Shown: piece by piece, positions 35,989-46,900 of the stretch | How positions within the stretch are numbered: position 1 is the first letter of the stretch | Layout: each line of letters opens with the position of its first letter | Translations under genes and position numbers: made by a program | Assembly (NCBI GenBank): GCA_009692005.1 | Contig: SHZZ01000009.1 | Coordinates: 1-64,000 of the forward strand | Source of the DNA: Gemmataceae bacterium | GTDB taxonomy: Bacteria; Planctomycetota; Planctomycetia; Gemmatales; Gemmataceae | Direction of reading: 5' to 3' | DNA: 64,000 nucleotides | Notes under the pieces: generated by a model | The model's input: the letters and a program-made list of their open reading frames with translations, nothing else | What the model was told of the DNA's origin: nothing | Databases searched by the model: none

Positions 35989-36666
35989 TCAGGCCGCTTG
36001 ACGACCTTGCGCCAACATGTGACCTTTCGCCAGTTGCTCTGCTCTATCCAGTTCGGCCTGGAGCAAAAGACGGTACTCATTCAATTGGGATCTACTGGTA
36101 ATTTCAGGAACATGGAAAGCGGGGGTGGTGGTCATGATGACATCGCTAAATGGGGCAGGCAGGGCAAAGCGATCCCAGCTTTTCGCCCGCCGAAGCGAAC
36201 TGTAGGCCAATCCCAGGCAAACAACGGGCAGGCCGGTCTTGGCAGCAAGATAAACCAAGCCCGGCTGCACTTCCCGCCTAGGCCCGCGAGGGCCGTCCGG
36301 AGTGATGACCAGATGGTCGGTTTTTCCCAACGCCACCATTTTCTTCAGCGCTTCAATTCCGCCCCGGGTGCTTGAACCACGCACCACACTGAACCCCAAA
36401 TTCTGGCTGGCCTCGGCGATCATTTCGCCATCGGCGTGCTGGCTGATCAATACATGAATGTTGCGCTGGCCATACTGGTATGCCGGTATCAGCAGGTTTT
36501 CATGCCAAAAAGTGTAGAGGAAGGGGCCTTTCAACTTGGTGGTAATCGGCGTATGGTCGGTGCCTTCCGGTTTGTATTGATAGTGGATGGTGCCAATCCA
36601 TGAGCGAACGAGAAGGGAGATGCCCAGGCCTGCGGTTTTCAAAAGAAAAGGGTTGCGAATTTTCAT
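35989..36666 (-). CDS. DUF374 lysophospholipid acyltransferase-like protein
   Basis: 225 residues from the ATG at 36666. An N-terminal hydrophobic helix (NPFLLKTAGLGISLLVRSWIG) is followed by FLYTFWHENLLIPAY, which carries the acyltransferase His, and VITPDGPRGPRREVQPGLVYLAAKTGLPVV, the TPDGPRGP motif of DUF374. These proteins resemble lipid A or phospholipid acyltransferases. A longer in-frame start at 36744 would overlap dapF and lacks similarity. It starts 22 bases after dapF ends, so it is probably in the guaA-dapF unit. Confidence 0.85.
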   Translation of the reverse strand: MKIRNPFLLKTAGLGISLLVRSWIGTIHYQYKPEGTDHTPITTKLKGPFLYTFWHENLLIPAYQYGQRNIHVLISQHADGEMIAEASQNLGFSVVRGSSTRGGIEALKKMVALGKTDHLVITPDGPRGPRREVQPGLVYLAAKTGLPVVCLGLAYSSLRRAKSWDRFALPAPFSDVIMTTTPAFHVPEITSRSQLNEYRLLLQAELDRAEQLAKGHMLAQGRQAA

Positions 36667-36688
36667 GCGCTGCCAAAAAAAAGAAGAG

Positions 36689-37525
36689 TCAACCCGGCCA
36701 TTCTCCCTGAAATACTTCCGCGGCCGACCCCGCCATGAAAACATGATTGGTCGATTCTTGCCAGTCCAAGTGAAGATTTCCCCCCCGCAGTTTAACTAAC
36801 AGGGACCGGTTTGTTCTACCAGTCAGGGCGCTGGCCACAGCAGCAGCGCAAGCCCCCGTGCCGCAGGCCAGGGTCTCTCCTGAACCGCGCTCCCACACCC
36901 GCATCGTGATTTCACCCAGGTTGTTTACTTGGACAAACTCCACATTCGTCTTGCGGGGAAAGGCCGGATGAACCTCGATCTTTGGGCCAATCCCCAGAAC
37001 GAGTTCATCAGTAATGTGATCGACGAAGATGACGCAGTGGGGGTTGCCCATGGAAATGCAAGTAACCAGAAAAGTTTTCCCAGCTACTTGGAGCTGGGTT
37101 TCTTTCGGAGGCGCGCCGACCAGCGTGGTGGGAATTAAACCGGGATCGAAAATCGGTTCGCCCATGTCGATGCGGGCGGCGGTGGCTTTGCCATTTTCCA
37201 CTGTCAGAGAAACCTGAAGCACGCCTCGGCCAGTTTCAATGGCCATTTCCTGTTTGCGTGCGATGCCCTGGTCGAAAACGAATTTGGCCAAGCAGCGGAG
37301 CCCGTTGCCACACATCTCCGACTCGCTGCCATCGGCGTTGAACATGCGCATGCGAGCGTCGGCTTTTTGGGAAGGGCAAATAAGAATCAAGCCATCGCCG
37401 CCCACGCCAAAGTGCCGATCGCTGATCTTTCTGGCCAGCTCCACCGGGTCGGCTGGAAGAGGATTGTTCACGCAATCGACATAAATATAGTCGTTGCCAA
37501 TCCCTTGCATCTTCACGAAACGCAT
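36689..37525 (-). CDS. dapF: diaminopimelate epimerase
   Basis: Converts LL- to meso-diaminopimelate for lysine and peptidoglycan synthesis, cytoplasmic. 278 residues from the ATG at 37525; the 37573 extension lacks similarity and would overlap guaA. Both catalytic cysteines are present: C72 in SEMCGNGLRC and the second in LACGTGACAAAVAS. MQGIGNDYIYVD at the N-terminus is typical. It begins 4 bases after the guaA stop, so translation is likely coupled. Presence of dapF fits the view that planctomycetes make peptidoglycan. Confidence 0.96.
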   Translation of the reverse strand: MRFVKMQGIGNDYIYVDCVNNPLPADPVELARKISDRHFGVGGDGLILICPSQKADARMRMFNADGSESEMCGNGLRCLAKFVFDQGIARKQEMAIETGRGVLQVSLTVENGKATAARIDMGEPIFDPGLIPTTLVGAPPKETQLQVAGKTFLVTCISMGNPHCVIFVDHITDELVLGIGPKIEVHPAFPRKTNVEFVQVNNLGEITMRVWERGSGETLACGTGACAAAVASALTGRTNRSLLVKLRGGNLHLDWQESTNHVFMAGSAAEVFQGEWPG

Positions 37526-37529
37526 GATG

Positions 37530-39083
37530 TTATTCCCATTCAATCGTGGCCGGGGGCTTGCTGCTAATATCATAGACCACGCGATTGACTCCCTTGACCT
37601 CGTTGATGATCCGGGTGGAGATGGTGGCGAGAAGTTCGTAAGGCAAGCGGGACCAGTCAGCGGTCATGAAGTCGTCGGTCTGGACGGCGCGAATGGCCGC
37701 CACATTTTCATAAGTCCGGCCATCGCCCATGACACCCACCGATTGGACCGGCAAAAGGACGGCAAAGGCTTGAGAGGTTTTTTTGTACCAGCCGTTCTTC
37801 TTCAGTTCCTCAAGTAAAATCATGTCGGCCTTGCGCAGAACTTCCAGCCTGGGGCGGGTTATTTCTCCCAGGCAGCGCACGGCCAGCCCGGGGCCGGGGA
37901 ACGGGTGCCGCCAGATCGTATTTTCAGGCAATCCCAGCTCCGCCCCCAGCCGTCGCACTTCATCCTTGAACAACTCTTTCAAGGGTTCCACCAGTTGAAA
38001 GCCAAGCTCCGCGGGTAGTCCGCCGACATTGTGGTGTGTTTTAATCGTAACCGCCGGGCCGTCAGGCGAACCGCCGCTTTCAATCACATCCGGGTACAAA
38101 GTCCCTTGCGCCAGAAATTTAGCATCGGCAATGTGCCTGGATTCATCCTTGAACACATCGATAAAGACATGGCCAATGATCTTGCGTTTTTCCTGAGGGT
38201 CGGTAACGCCGGCCAGGGCAGTAAGGAAACGGTCCGCTGCGTCCACGAAATGCAGATCGGCGTGAAAGTTGTCGCGGAAAGTCTTGCGCACCATATCCGC
38301 CTCGCCCTGCCGGAGCAGGCCGTTGTCAACGAAAATGCAGGCCACCTGTTTCCCCACAGCGCGAAGTAGCAAAGCGGCGGCAACCGAGGAATCAACACCC
38401 CCGGACAAGCCGCAAATCACCCGATTGCTGCCAATCTGCTGGCGCAAACCCTGGACCGTTTCCTCAAGAAAACTGCCGATCTCCCACAAACCCTGGCAGC
38501 CGCACACGGATAAAAGAAAATTCCTGAGTATGGAAGTCCCCTGCGGCGTGTGGCTGACTTCCGGGTGGAATTGCAAACCGTAAACGGGCTTTGTCTTGTG
38601 CTTGACCGCGGCCATGGGGCAGGAGTGGGTCGAAGCGAGCGGAATAAAATCCCCGGTCCCGGCTTGCACCTGGTCGCCGTGACTCATCCACACGGTGATT
38701 TCATTGGGCACTCCGGCAAAGAGGCCGCTGGCATCGTTGACCTGGCAGACGGCTCGGCCAAACTCGCGCGCCGACGCTTGTTTCACCTGCGCCCCCAGGA
38801 TCTGGCTGGTTAGTTGCATACCGTAGCAAATCCCCAGCACAGGGATGCCCAGGTCTAAGATCCCGGGATCACAGCGTGGCGCGGTGGGTTCATAAACACT
38901 GGCCGGGCCCCCGCTCAGAATCAGACCCTTGGGGTTCAACTCCTTGATCCGAGCCGCCGAAAGATCGTGCCTGACCACCTGGCAAAAAACATTCAACTCC
39001 CGGACCCTCCGGGCGATCAATTGCCCGTACTGCGATCCGAAATCGAGTATCAATACCAGTTCGCGGGTCTTGTTGGCAGCCAT
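37530..39083 (-). CDS. guaA: GMP synthase (glutamine-hydrolysing)
   Basis: Converts XMP to GMP with glutamine as amino donor. 517 residues. The N-terminal class I amidotransferase domain has C86 in GICYGMQ and the His/Glu pair in QFHPEVSHT; the ATP pyrophosphatase domain has the P-loop [16 protein letters not shown]; the C-terminal dimerisation domain ends with KPPATIEWE as usual. All catalytic residues are present. proC lies 87 bases upstream and dapF 4 bases downstream on the same strand. Confidence 0.98.
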   Translation of the reverse strand: MAANKTRELVLILDFGSQYGQLIARRVRELNVFCQVVRHDLSAARIKELNPKGLILSGGPASVYEPTAPRCDPGILDLGIPVLGICYGMQLTSQILGAQVKQASAREFGRAVCQVNDASGLFAGVPNEITVWMSHGDQVQAGTGDFIPLASTHSCPMAAVKHKTKPVYGLQFHPEVSHTPQGTSILRNFLLSVCGCQGLWEIGSFLEETVQGLRQQIGSNRVICGLSGGVDSSVAAALLLRAVGKQVACIFVDNGLLRQGEADMVRKTFRDNFHADLHFVDAADRFLTALAGVTDPQEKRKIIGHVFIDVFKDESRHIADAKFLAQGTLYPDVIESGGSPDGPAVTIKTHHNVGGLPAELGFQLVEPLKELFKDEVRRLGAELGLPENTIWRHPFPGPGLAVRCLGEITRPRLEVLRKADMILLEELKKNGWYKKTSQAFAVLLPVQSVGVMGDGRTYENVAAIRAVQTDDFMTADWSRLPYELLATISTRIINEVKGVNRVVYDISSKPPATIEWE

Positions 39084-39170
39084 GCAATATATTTCCAGTG
39101 AAAGAAGGTTATTCTATGAATTTGCCTTTTTCAGAAAGGCCATTTCAAAGGGGTGTTTGTTTCGCGGAAT

Positions 39171-39968
39171 CTAACCGCCGAGTTCCTTGGCACGCTGGGT
39201 GGCGGCCAGGACGGCGTCGATGAGGGCGCCCCGGAAGCCGGCTTTTTCCAAAGCATGCAAGCCGGCGATGGTCGTGCCCCCGGGGCTGGCCACCATGTCT
39301 TTCAATTGCCCGGGATGCTCGCCAGTTTCCAACACCATTTTCGCCGACCCCAGCACGGTTTGCGCCGCCAGGGAGGTGGCCAGGTCGCGGGGCAAACCTG
39401 CCCGCACACCGCCATCGGCCAGCGCTTCAATCAGGACATAAATAAACGCCGGCCCGCTGCCGCTCAGGCCGGTGACGGCGTTCAAATAACTCTCCGGCAC
39501 GGCAAAGGCCTTTCCCACCGCGCCAAACAATCGCCCGGCCAAATCGTCATCTTCTGGCTTCACTCCGTGCCCAGCGGAATACGCCGTCGCAGATTCCCCG
39601 ACCAGGCAGGGGGTGTTCGGCATGACGCGAATGACCCGATGAGTTCCCAGTCCTTGCGACAGGGTTTCTAATTTGATGCCGGCAACAATGGAGATGAAGA
39701 GGTGCTCCGGCTTGACCCGCGGAAGGATTTCCTCCAGCAAACCGGGAATCACTTGCGGCTTGACCGCCACGATAATGGTTTTGCAATGGGCCAGAACTTC
39801 TTTATTGGTGTAAGCGGTGGAGAAACCGGTGGCGGCAGTGAACAGTTGCCGGGCCGAGTCGGAAACATCGCTGGCCAGACAAGAAGCGGCATCGGCCAAG
39901 CCAGCGGCTTTCCAACCTGAAGCCAGGGCCGTAGCCATTTTGCCCGCGCCAAGAAATCCCAGCCCCAT
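39171..39968 (-). CDS. proC: pyrroline-5-carboxylate reductase
   Basis: Last step of proline synthesis, NAD(P)H-dependent reduction of pyrroline-5-carboxylate. 265 residues from the ATG at 39968, supported by GGGAG upstream; ORF extension to 39986 adds six residues. Rossmann motif MGLGFLGAGKMATAL, then VIRVMPNTPCLVGES and the C-terminal signature VTGLSGSGPAFIYVLIEALADGGVRAGLPRDLA with SPGGTTIAGLHALE. First gene of the minus-strand housekeeping block. Confidence 0.96.
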   Translation of the reverse strand: MGLGFLGAGKMATALASGWKAAGLADAASCLASDVSDSARQLFTAATGFSTAYTNKEVLAHCKTIIVAVKPQVIPGLLEEILPRVKPEHLFISIVAGIKLETLSQGLGTHRVIRVMPNTPCLVGESATAYSAGHGVKPEDDDLAGRLFGAVGKAFAVPESYLNAVTGLSGSGPAFIYVLIEALADGGVRAGLPRDLATSLAAQTVLGSAKMVLETGEHPGQLKDMVASPGGTTIAGLHALEKAGFRGALIDAVLAATQRAKELGG

Positions 39969-40353
39969 GGTTGCTCCCCTATTCACAGACTGATTTCCAA
40001 ACAGGCCTCTATTCTATTTCAAGGAAACCTATTCCGCAATGAACCGGTGGGAATAATGCTCACCTGACCGCAAAGAAAAGGCCTTAATCCTCCCTACCAC
40101 TGCAAAACCCTTGTTTTTTGCCCCTATGAGTGCAAAAATTCTAGAGAAATGGTTTGATGTGGATTATGGAAAAGACCTGGTTGCCACTGGTGGCGCAGAC
40201 TTGCCAAAAAAGAAAATTTGTGGAATTCGCATGAGAGAACCTTTGCTATTGAAGGTTGAATTTGAAACCGAGGATCCTATGTCTTCGCAAGACCACCGAG
40301 AGTTGCCTGCCATTAGGGAAGGCCGGAAACTTTAATGTTCAAGGAGGTTTACC
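39969..40353. other. 385-base divergent intergenic region, AT-richer
   Basis: Between proC (minus) and the interrupted cupredoxin-like gene (plus). It holds only a doubtful short frame at 40126-40335 and the ribosome binding site AAGGAGG before 40354. I see no convincing promoter or repeat. Confidence 0.5.
40126..40335 (+). CDS. doubtful small ORF
   Basis: 69 codons from ATG 40126, with no ribosome binding site and base composition richer in A/T than neighbouring genes. The product (MSAKILEKWFDVDYGKDL and onward) matches nothing I recognise. It ends 18 bases before a gene with a strong ribosome binding site. Could be a leader or lineage-specific gene, but may be chance. Confidence 0.25.
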   Translation: MSAKILEKWFDVDYGKDLVATGGADLPKKKICGIRMREPLLLKVEFETEDPMSSQDHRELPAIREGRKL

Positions 40354-41196
40354 ATGTTCTTTTCTTCCTTTGATTATTCGATTCCGTTGTTAACCACCAG
40401 CAATCTGACCAAGGAGGGAAAATGCAGGTCATGCGGCTTTGTCCTAACCGGTTTCTTGGCCCTTTTCTCATTTACTGGCTCGCTGATGGCCCAGGAAGCG
40501 GGTTTCACCCATTTAACCGGAAGAATTATTTTTCAAGGGGATCCGCTTCCTCAACGAAAACCGTTCGAGGTCAACCGTGATAAAGAATGCTGCTTGCGCG
40601 GAGGGGAAATCCTGACAGACAATTGAGTGGTGAATCCGAAAAACCGAGGCGTGGGGTGGGTCATGGTCTGGCTGGAACCCGACCCGGCCAGCGACATAAA
40701 ATTGTTGCCGGTTTTTCCCGGGATGGCCAAACTCAGGGAGGAAACGGTTTTCCTCGAAATTCAAATCTGTAGGTTTCAGCCACACATGATGGCTCTGAGA
40801 GAAGGTCAGCTTCTCAAGGTTCGCAATCACGATCCTGTGCCGCACGCGGTACAGTGGGACGCCAATTTAGTGGTGAACCATCCAGGGGCAATGCTGGTCC
40901 CCGCAGGTGAAGTGATTAAAATATCACTCAAATCTCAGCCGTTGCCCGTGATAATGAAATGCCCTATTCACCCCTGGATGCGAAGCTGGGTGTGGGTGTT
41001 TTCGCATCCTTATTTTGCCATCACCGGCCCCGATGGCCGGTTCGAGATTCCTCATGCGCCGGTGGGGATCTGGCGCCTGCGAGTTTGGCACGAAGAGACC
41101 GGTTGGCGCGGGGGCAAAGCAGGGAAGTACGGCCAGGCAATTCATCTTCTTCCAGGAAAACCAACCGACCTGGGCGACTTGGTTCTCAACCCCTAA
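40354..41196 (+). pseudogene. cupredoxin/carboxypeptidase-regulatory-like exported protein interrupted by in-frame TGA
   Basis: A single frame of 281 codons from ATG 40354 (AAGGAGG upstream) to the stop at 41194-41196, broken by TGA at 40624-40626. The first half has a signal-like stretch (FVLTGFLALFSFTGSLMAQE) and GRIIFQGDPLPQRKPFEVNRDKECC; the second half has VVNPKNRGVGWVMVWLEPDP, NHDPVPHAVQWDAN, MKCPIHPWMRSWVWVFSHPYFAITGPDGRFEIP and PVGIWRLRVWHE. This is a planctomycete exported family with a cupredoxin-like copper-site look and a CarboxypepD_reg-like end. The TGA falls just before VVNPKN, where relatives, as I recall, have Trp, so TGG to TGA is likely. No SECIS-like hairpin follows. Confidence 0.7.
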
Positions 41197-41334
41197 GGGT
41201 TTTTCAGAGGCAAGGAACGCGGCTGATAAACAATTCCTTGGGAATCAATTCTACATGCAACTGGAATTGCGCTGGGTTTCCGCTTATAAAATCGGAATGC
41301 CCTCCGTGCCAGGTTTCCTTTCCGGAGTTTTTTA

Positions 41335-42789
41335 ATGAGCCAATCCGACCAATCCCCACGCACTGGCTGGGCCAGCCTGAAGGATTTGACCTCTTACCAT
41401 TGGTTCGTGTTCATCGTTTGCTGCCTGGCCTGGGACCTGGATTGCATGGATCAGCAACTCTTTGTCATCTCCCGTGGCGCCGCCGTGGAAGAACTGGTGC
41501 GCTCCTCGCCCGATTTCAAATCGAGCCCCGCCAACGACAAAGAAGTGGAAACAAAAATCAAGGCAACCGCCACCAAATACGCCACCTGGGCCACTTCCAT
41601 TTTCCTGATTGGCTGGGCCATCGGCGGGCTCGGCTTTGGTGTCATGGGCGACCGGTATGGACGCGTTAAAACTATGATGACAACCATCCTAATTTATTCG
41701 GTCTTCACCGGGTTGAACTCGCTGTCGGTGTCGGTTTGGGATTTCATGGTCCTTCGCGGACTAACGGGGATGGGGGTGGGAGGCGTGTTCGGCGTGGCCG
41801 TCTCGCTGGTGGCGGAAACAGTGCCGCCCAATTCGCGCCCCTATATCTTGGGCCTTCTTCAAGCTTCAAGCGTGTTTGGCAACTGCGCCGCGGCGTTGAT
41901 CTCCATGGGCCTGGGAACCCTGCAACGGTCCGGCGCCTTTCAAGGAATGGAATTTCTCGGCTACGCCATTACCCCATGGCGAATCATGTTTTTCATCGGT
42001 GTGGTCCCAGCAGTCCTTACGGTGCTGATCCAGGGACGGCTGCGGGAACCGGAAAAATGGCTGGAGGCCCGTGCTAAAGGTGTGAAGGCAGGTTCCTTCG
42101 GCGACCTGTTTGGCCAGGCGCCGTGGGGTAGACACGCCTTTTTCGGATTGCTGCTGGCCTTTGCCGGGGTGGTGGGATTGTGGGGAATCGGCTTTTTCGC
42201 AGTCGATTTGCAGCGCTATGTTTTCACCAGCCAATTTGATAAAGAGGCAGTTGAACAAGGCCTGGATGCCGCGGCCAAGACGGGTTATGTTCAGGGAAAA
42301 TCGGCCTATTGGGGCGGCATCACATCTTTGGTTCAAAACATGGGCGCCTTTTTTGGCATTTACGGCTTCACACTGCTGACCCCGTATTTTGGCCGCAAGT
42401 ACACCTTTGCCTTCTTTTTCATCACCGCTGCCGCCAGCACTGCCATGGTTTTCATGTACCTGAGAACCCTGGAGCAGATTTTTTGGATGATCCCCATGAT
42501 GGGCTTTTTCCAACTGGCGCTTTTTGGCGGCTACGCCATTTATTTCCCCGAACTGTTTCCCACCCGGATACGCAGCACCGGGATTTCCTTCTGCTATAAC
42601 TTCGGCCGGCTAGTTGCGGCATCCGGGCCGATCGTGCTTGGCTTGCTCACCACCCAGGTTTTCACCAAGGAGGCCGGCTACCAAGAACCCTTCCGCTTCG
42701 CCGGCATGGCCATGTGCGCGGTTTTCTTTCTGGGCCTCGTCGCCCTGGTGTTTTTGCCTGAGACCAAAGGTAAACCCCTGCCCGAATAG
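41335..42789 (+). CDS. MFS transporter
   Basis: 484 residues with about 12 membrane helices. Major facilitator motifs are present: GFGVMGDRYGRVK (loop 2-3), LRGLTGMGVGGVFGVAVSLVAE (helix 4), and the second-half counterpart PYFGRKYTFAFFF. The loop after helix 1 has a roughly 45-residue polar insert (SSPDFKSSPANDKEVETKIKATATK). Closest in look to the metabolite:H+ symporter/sugar porter branch; substrate unknown. It starts 138 bases after the interrupted cupredoxin-like gene and is followed by a small gene. Confidence 0.9.
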   Translation: MSQSDQSPRTGWASLKDLTSYHWFVFIVCCLAWDLDCMDQQLFVISRGAAVEELVRSSPDFKSSPANDKEVETKIKATATKYATWATSIFLIGWAIGGLGFGVMGDRYGRVKTMMTTILIYSVFTGLNSLSVSVWDFMVLRGLTGMGVGGVFGVAVSLVAETVPPNSRPYILGLLQASSVFGNCAAALISMGLGTLQRSGAFQGMEFLGYAITPWRIMFFIGVVPAVLTVLIQGRLREPEKWLEARAKGVKAGSFGDLFGQAPWGRHAFFGLLLAFAGVVGLWGIGFFAVDLQRYVFTSQFDKEAVEQGLDAAAKTGYVQGKSAYWGGITSLVQNMGAFFGIYGFTLLTPYFGRKYTFAFFFITAAASTAMVFMYLRTLEQIFWMIPMMGFFQLALFGGYAIYFPELFPTRIRSTGISFCYNFGRLVAASGPIVLGLLTTQVFTKEAGYQEPFRFAGMAMCAVFFLGLVALVFLPETKGKPLPE

Positions 42790-42814
42790 GCCTGGTTTTT
42801 AAGTGGAGTTTTTT

Positions 42815-43072
42815 ATGGGAATAACCACACCCGATTGGCTTTCTAAAAGGAACGCGAAACTGGAAGCCAGCAAGGATGGCCAATCCTGGCTGGTCTTTTT
42901 TGGCAGCGAACTTGCGTATGTGGTGGCGCTGGCGCCCGCCAAGGGCAAGTTCACCACCAAGGTAATGGAGACAATCAACGGCAAGCAAATCCCCCAAGCG
43001 GAAGTTTTTGAAAACGCGGAAGACGCCGTCCGCGCCGGGCTTGAAAAACTCCGAGGCGCCCTTGGGTGGTAA
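42815..43072 (+). CDS. small conserved-looking hypothetical protein
   Basis: 85 residues from the ATG at 42815, with GGAG 6 bases upstream; an in-frame GTG at 42803 is less likely. Sequence MGITTPDWLSKRNAKLEASKD and LAPAKGKFTTKVMETINGK suggests a small alpha/beta cytoplasmic protein with no signal or membrane segment. I do not recognise a family. It follows the MFS gene by 25 bases and may be co-transcribed. Confidence 0.65.
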   Translation: MGITTPDWLSKRNAKLEASKDGQSWLVFFGSELAYVVALAPAKGKFTTKVMETINGKQIPQAEVFENAEDAVRAGLEKLRGALGW

Positions 43073-43094
43073 GTTTGCGGGGCTGGCCTTTTTC

Positions 43095-43781
43095 TTATTT
43101 CAAGTCAAGCCAGTCGCCAGGGTTGAGAACCAAGGCTTCAACACCGGTTTCCTTTTTCACACGCGCCGCCCAGCCCTTGGCATCCTGGTTGATCAAGGCG
43201 AAAGTGTTGTAGTGAATCGGCATGACCTTTTTGGGTTTGAGTAATTTGACAGCGCGAATAGCATCGTCAGGACCCATGGTGTAGTTGTCGCCTATGGGCA
43301 GAGCTGCCAGATCGATCCCTTCTTCCCCGATCAGAGCCATGTCGCCAAAGAGACCGGTGTCGGCGGCATCGTAAAAAGTAAAACCCTCATTGAGGCAAAG
43401 TAAAAAGCCGCACGGGTTCCCGCCGTTGGAACCATCAGGCAGCATCGATCCATGGAAAGCCAGTGTTAACTTGACCTTGCCAAAGGGGAATTGAAAGGCC
43501 CCGCCATGCTGCATCCCATGCGCCTTGACACCTTTTGCCTCCATCCAGGCGCTGATTTCATAATTGCAGATGACGGTGGCGTTGCAACGCTGGGCAATGT
43601 CGATGGCATCGCCGACATGATCGCCATGGCCGTGCGAAACGAGGATAAAATCAGCGGAGAGTTCGGATGCCTTGCAAGGAGCCACGGGGTTCCCGGTAAG
43701 GAAGGGGTCGATAAGAATCCTGCTTCCCGAAGATTCCAGGTAAAAGCATGAATGGCCGAGCCAGCGCAAGCGCGAGGACAT
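43095..43781 (-). CDS. metal-dependent hydrolase, MBL fold (UPF0173-like)
   Basis: 228 residues from the ATG at 43781, which has GGAGG 5 bases upstream; the frame continues to 43928 without similarity. The metallo-beta-lactamase motif H50-G-H52-G-D54-H55 and the downstream ADTGLFGDM, PIGDNYTMGPDDAI and PIHYNTF motifs identify the UPF0173/YtkL type. Cytoplasmic, substrate unknown. Convergent with the small gene at 42815 and divergent from the AsmA-like gene. Confidence 0.92.
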   Translation of the reverse strand: MSSRLRWLGHSCFYLESSGSRILIDPFLTGNPVAPCKASELSADFILVSHGHGDHVGDAIDIAQRCNATVICNYEISAWMEAKGVKAHGMQHGGAFQFPFGKVKLTLAFHGSMLPDGSNGGNPCGFLLCLNEGFTFYDAADTGLFGDMALIGEEGIDLAALPIGDNYTMGPDDAIRAVKLLKPKKVMPIHYNTFALINQDAKGWAARVKKETGVEALVLNPGDWLDLK

Positions 43782-43919
43782 GGGAACCTCCGGTAAGAGG
43801 GGGGAGAAAAAGCCGCCCTGGTCTCCCTGTTTGCCTCTTTTAGCGTTTTCATTCCGCCTTCGCAAGAAAAGAATCGCTGGGTAGAATCCCCCCATGATCA
43901 AGTCATGGAGGCAACAGGG

Positions 43920-46900
43920 ATGAAGCAATTCCCCGAACCTGGGGTAGCAACCCTCAGGGAAACTATTTGGACACGCTTAAGGAAAATGCTGCGCCGTTTC
44001 TCGCGCCTGGCCGGCGCTTGCCTTCTCCTCCTGGTTATTGCCACGGTCGTTTTAAAAATGACCGTCGCCATTGGCGGCCTCTCGCGGAAAATCGAGAATT
44101 CCATTTCTGAACGAGTGCATCTGGCGGTGCGCCTGCAAAATTGCGACCTGGGGCTGCTGGAATCTTCCTCCATCCAAGGAGTCGAGGTCTTTGAAAGCGG
44201 GAGTGGGACCGATTCCAAACCCTGGCTGCATCTTGGCCTGGTCAACGCTAATATCACCCTGCTTTCCTACCTGTGTGGCAACGATACTCCGAAGGAACTC
44301 GTAGTCAGCAATTCCACCATTATTTTGCGCTTTGATGAAAAGGGGGAACTGCTCACCAAGCTCCCCAGGCTGGAAACCAAGGATGAGAAACCCTTGCCAA
44401 AGGTGAAATTCACCTCGACAGAGTTTCATCTGGAGCAGCAAGGCAAGCCCCCCCTGATCGTGAAAAACCTCCAGGGAGAAATTTACGAGGATGAGAAAAA
44501 GGTCATCCACTTAAAAGGAAACACCATCGACCCTGCCTGGGGCGCCTGGAAAGTTCAAGCCCGGCTTCTCCCGGGCGAGACCGGCTCGGATATCGTTCTT
44601 GAAACCAAGGAAGTTTCCCTGTCGAAGGAAACCATGGTGGGGCTCCCTTTTGTCCCGGCTTTGGTTTGGGATCAAGTGAAACTCAGCGGCAAGGCGGCAG
44701 CCGTCATTCGCGTGGTTTTGCAAGAACGGGGCCAGGGTGTCAAGTACCGATTGGACCTGGATGCTCACTCGGCTCAGGTGCGGATCGAACCTCTTTTTTT
44801 TGACGCGGTCAATACCCGGGGCAAAGTCGTCATCGAGGACTCCTTGGTGGAAATCCAGCAAGCGGAGGGGCAGGCCGCCGGCGGAATCATTCAACTTGAC
44901 CGGGCGGCGCTCGACTTCCGCGACCAGCTTTTCCGCATGGATTACGCCCTGCGGGTCAACGGCATCCAGATTGAGAATCTGCCCCACCAGTGGGGATTGA
45001 AGGAGAAAGAAGGAAAGAGTTTCCTGGAAGGGATTTTGGCTGGCTGGGCCAAGCTGCAAGTTTTTCAGGATAAACTGGGGGCCATTGTCACGGGGGGGAC
45101 GGGAAAAGGTTTGATCAACAAGGCCCGGTTCCTCGGCTTTCCCGCCAAGCCGATCACAGTGGAGTTAAAACCAGAGGGCGACCGCTTCAAAATCCAACCG
45201 GGAGTTGGCCCGGCGGGTTTATTGCCCCCGCCGCAAAACATCCATTCGCGCAAAACCATTCCCACCCATCAAGACCGCTCCTGGTTCGAGGGGACTCTGG
45301 AAATGGATTATGTTCACGCCCACGAAGTGGTGGAAAAGTTGGGGTTGCGGCTGCCTGCCAAGCTGGAAGGCAGTTTGGGATTCAACCTGCGCTTCACCGC
45401 GCCCTTGGAGGGGATCACGCACAAAGGGGAGCAGACGGCTCAAGGAAAGCTGGTGCTGCGTGAAGCCACTTTTGCAGATCTTGATTTTCCTGAATTCACC
45501 GCCTCGTTCTCCCTGGAAAACCAGGAAATCGTGTTGCAGGAGGCGCGGGCAAAAGTTCGCGGGCCGGCGCACAACGGGAAACGGGAAATTGGCGACCTGG
45601 TTTTCGCCGGGCGGTGGAACATGGAAGAACAAGGACAAGCGCGTTTCCGCCTGCAAGCCGCCGGGCTGCCACTGGCTTTGTTCTCCCCCTTTTTGCCGGA
45701 AAACGCCCGCCCATCCCAGGGGGCAATTTCCGCTGGCGCCGATTTCAAATTTGTTGTCGCCTCAATGAACAAGCCTGAAACCTGGATTGGGGTCCTGGGC
45801 TTCCGCATCGATCAATTGCACTGGCATCAGATCTATTTTCCCACCCTTGGGGGAAATGCCGCCTTGGAAGCCGGCAGAATGGAAATCACCGCTCTTGATG
45901 GCCCCTGCCAAATTGGCCGGGTTTCAGGCAGCGGGCAGGTGCAACTTGTCAAGGGAATGCCTTTTCATGTGCAACTCAAAGCCGCGGGGCTCGACCTGGC
46001 TGCCTTGCAATCTCTGATGGAAAAAGACGCCATCCCCTTTCCAATCGAGGGGGGCGGGCAGGCAACTTTAAACATTCACGGTCAAGCCGACCCGCCTAAA
46101 TATCAAATGGAAGGCGATCTCGACCTTCCCCTGGCCAAACTCGGCCAGGTGCGCCTGGAAAACAGTCTGATTCATTGGCGCTGGGACGAGGGCAAACTGG
46201 CTCTGGAAAACGGACGGGGAAAGATTTTTAACGGTAAGTGGGAAGGCGCCGCCACCTTGCCCCTGGCCGATGATAAGGATGGAAAAATCGAATTGCGCCT
46301 CAAAGACCTCGAGGCCAACAGCCTGATGAAATCCTTCCTTGATAAGGCTCTGCCCGTGACGGGGAAACTGGGCGGGACCTTTGCCTTCTCTTTATCCAAG
46401 CGCAACCAGCAAAAAGAACGCGACTTCAATCTCCTGGCTGACCTAGATTCCTCGGGTTACGAAATTTGGGGAATCCCCTTCGGCAGAACTAAGCTGGCTT
46501 TCGACTGGAAAGCCAAAACCCTCACGGGAAAATTAGAGACGCGGATGGCCGATGGGCAGGGCAGGCTCGACCTTTTCGTGCCGCCGCTCGGAGGGGCGGG
46601 AAAGATCAAAGCCAAAGGGAATTTCCGCCTGGAGAACGCGCAACTGAAGCATGCATTGCAAGCTGCGGAAACCGGCGAACCATTCAAAAGCCTGAACGCA
46701 GTCTGCCACATTGACCTTCCTTTTGAAATCGATCTCGACACCTTGATCTTTTCGGGATCGGGAAAGATCTCTTTTTGGAACCTGCGCCATGGCACGCACA
46801 TTTTTGGCGACCAGTTCCATGGCAACCTGGCCCTTGGCCGCGATTCCATTGAAATTCGCGACATTCTTGGCAACCTTGCCGACGGGCAATTACGCTCTTT

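Noticed and set aside
40624-40680. Selenocysteine at the TGA of the cupredoxin-like gene
   Set aside because: No hairpin with an early-G loop 16-37 bases downstream, and the position corresponds to Trp rather than Cys in the family as I recall it.
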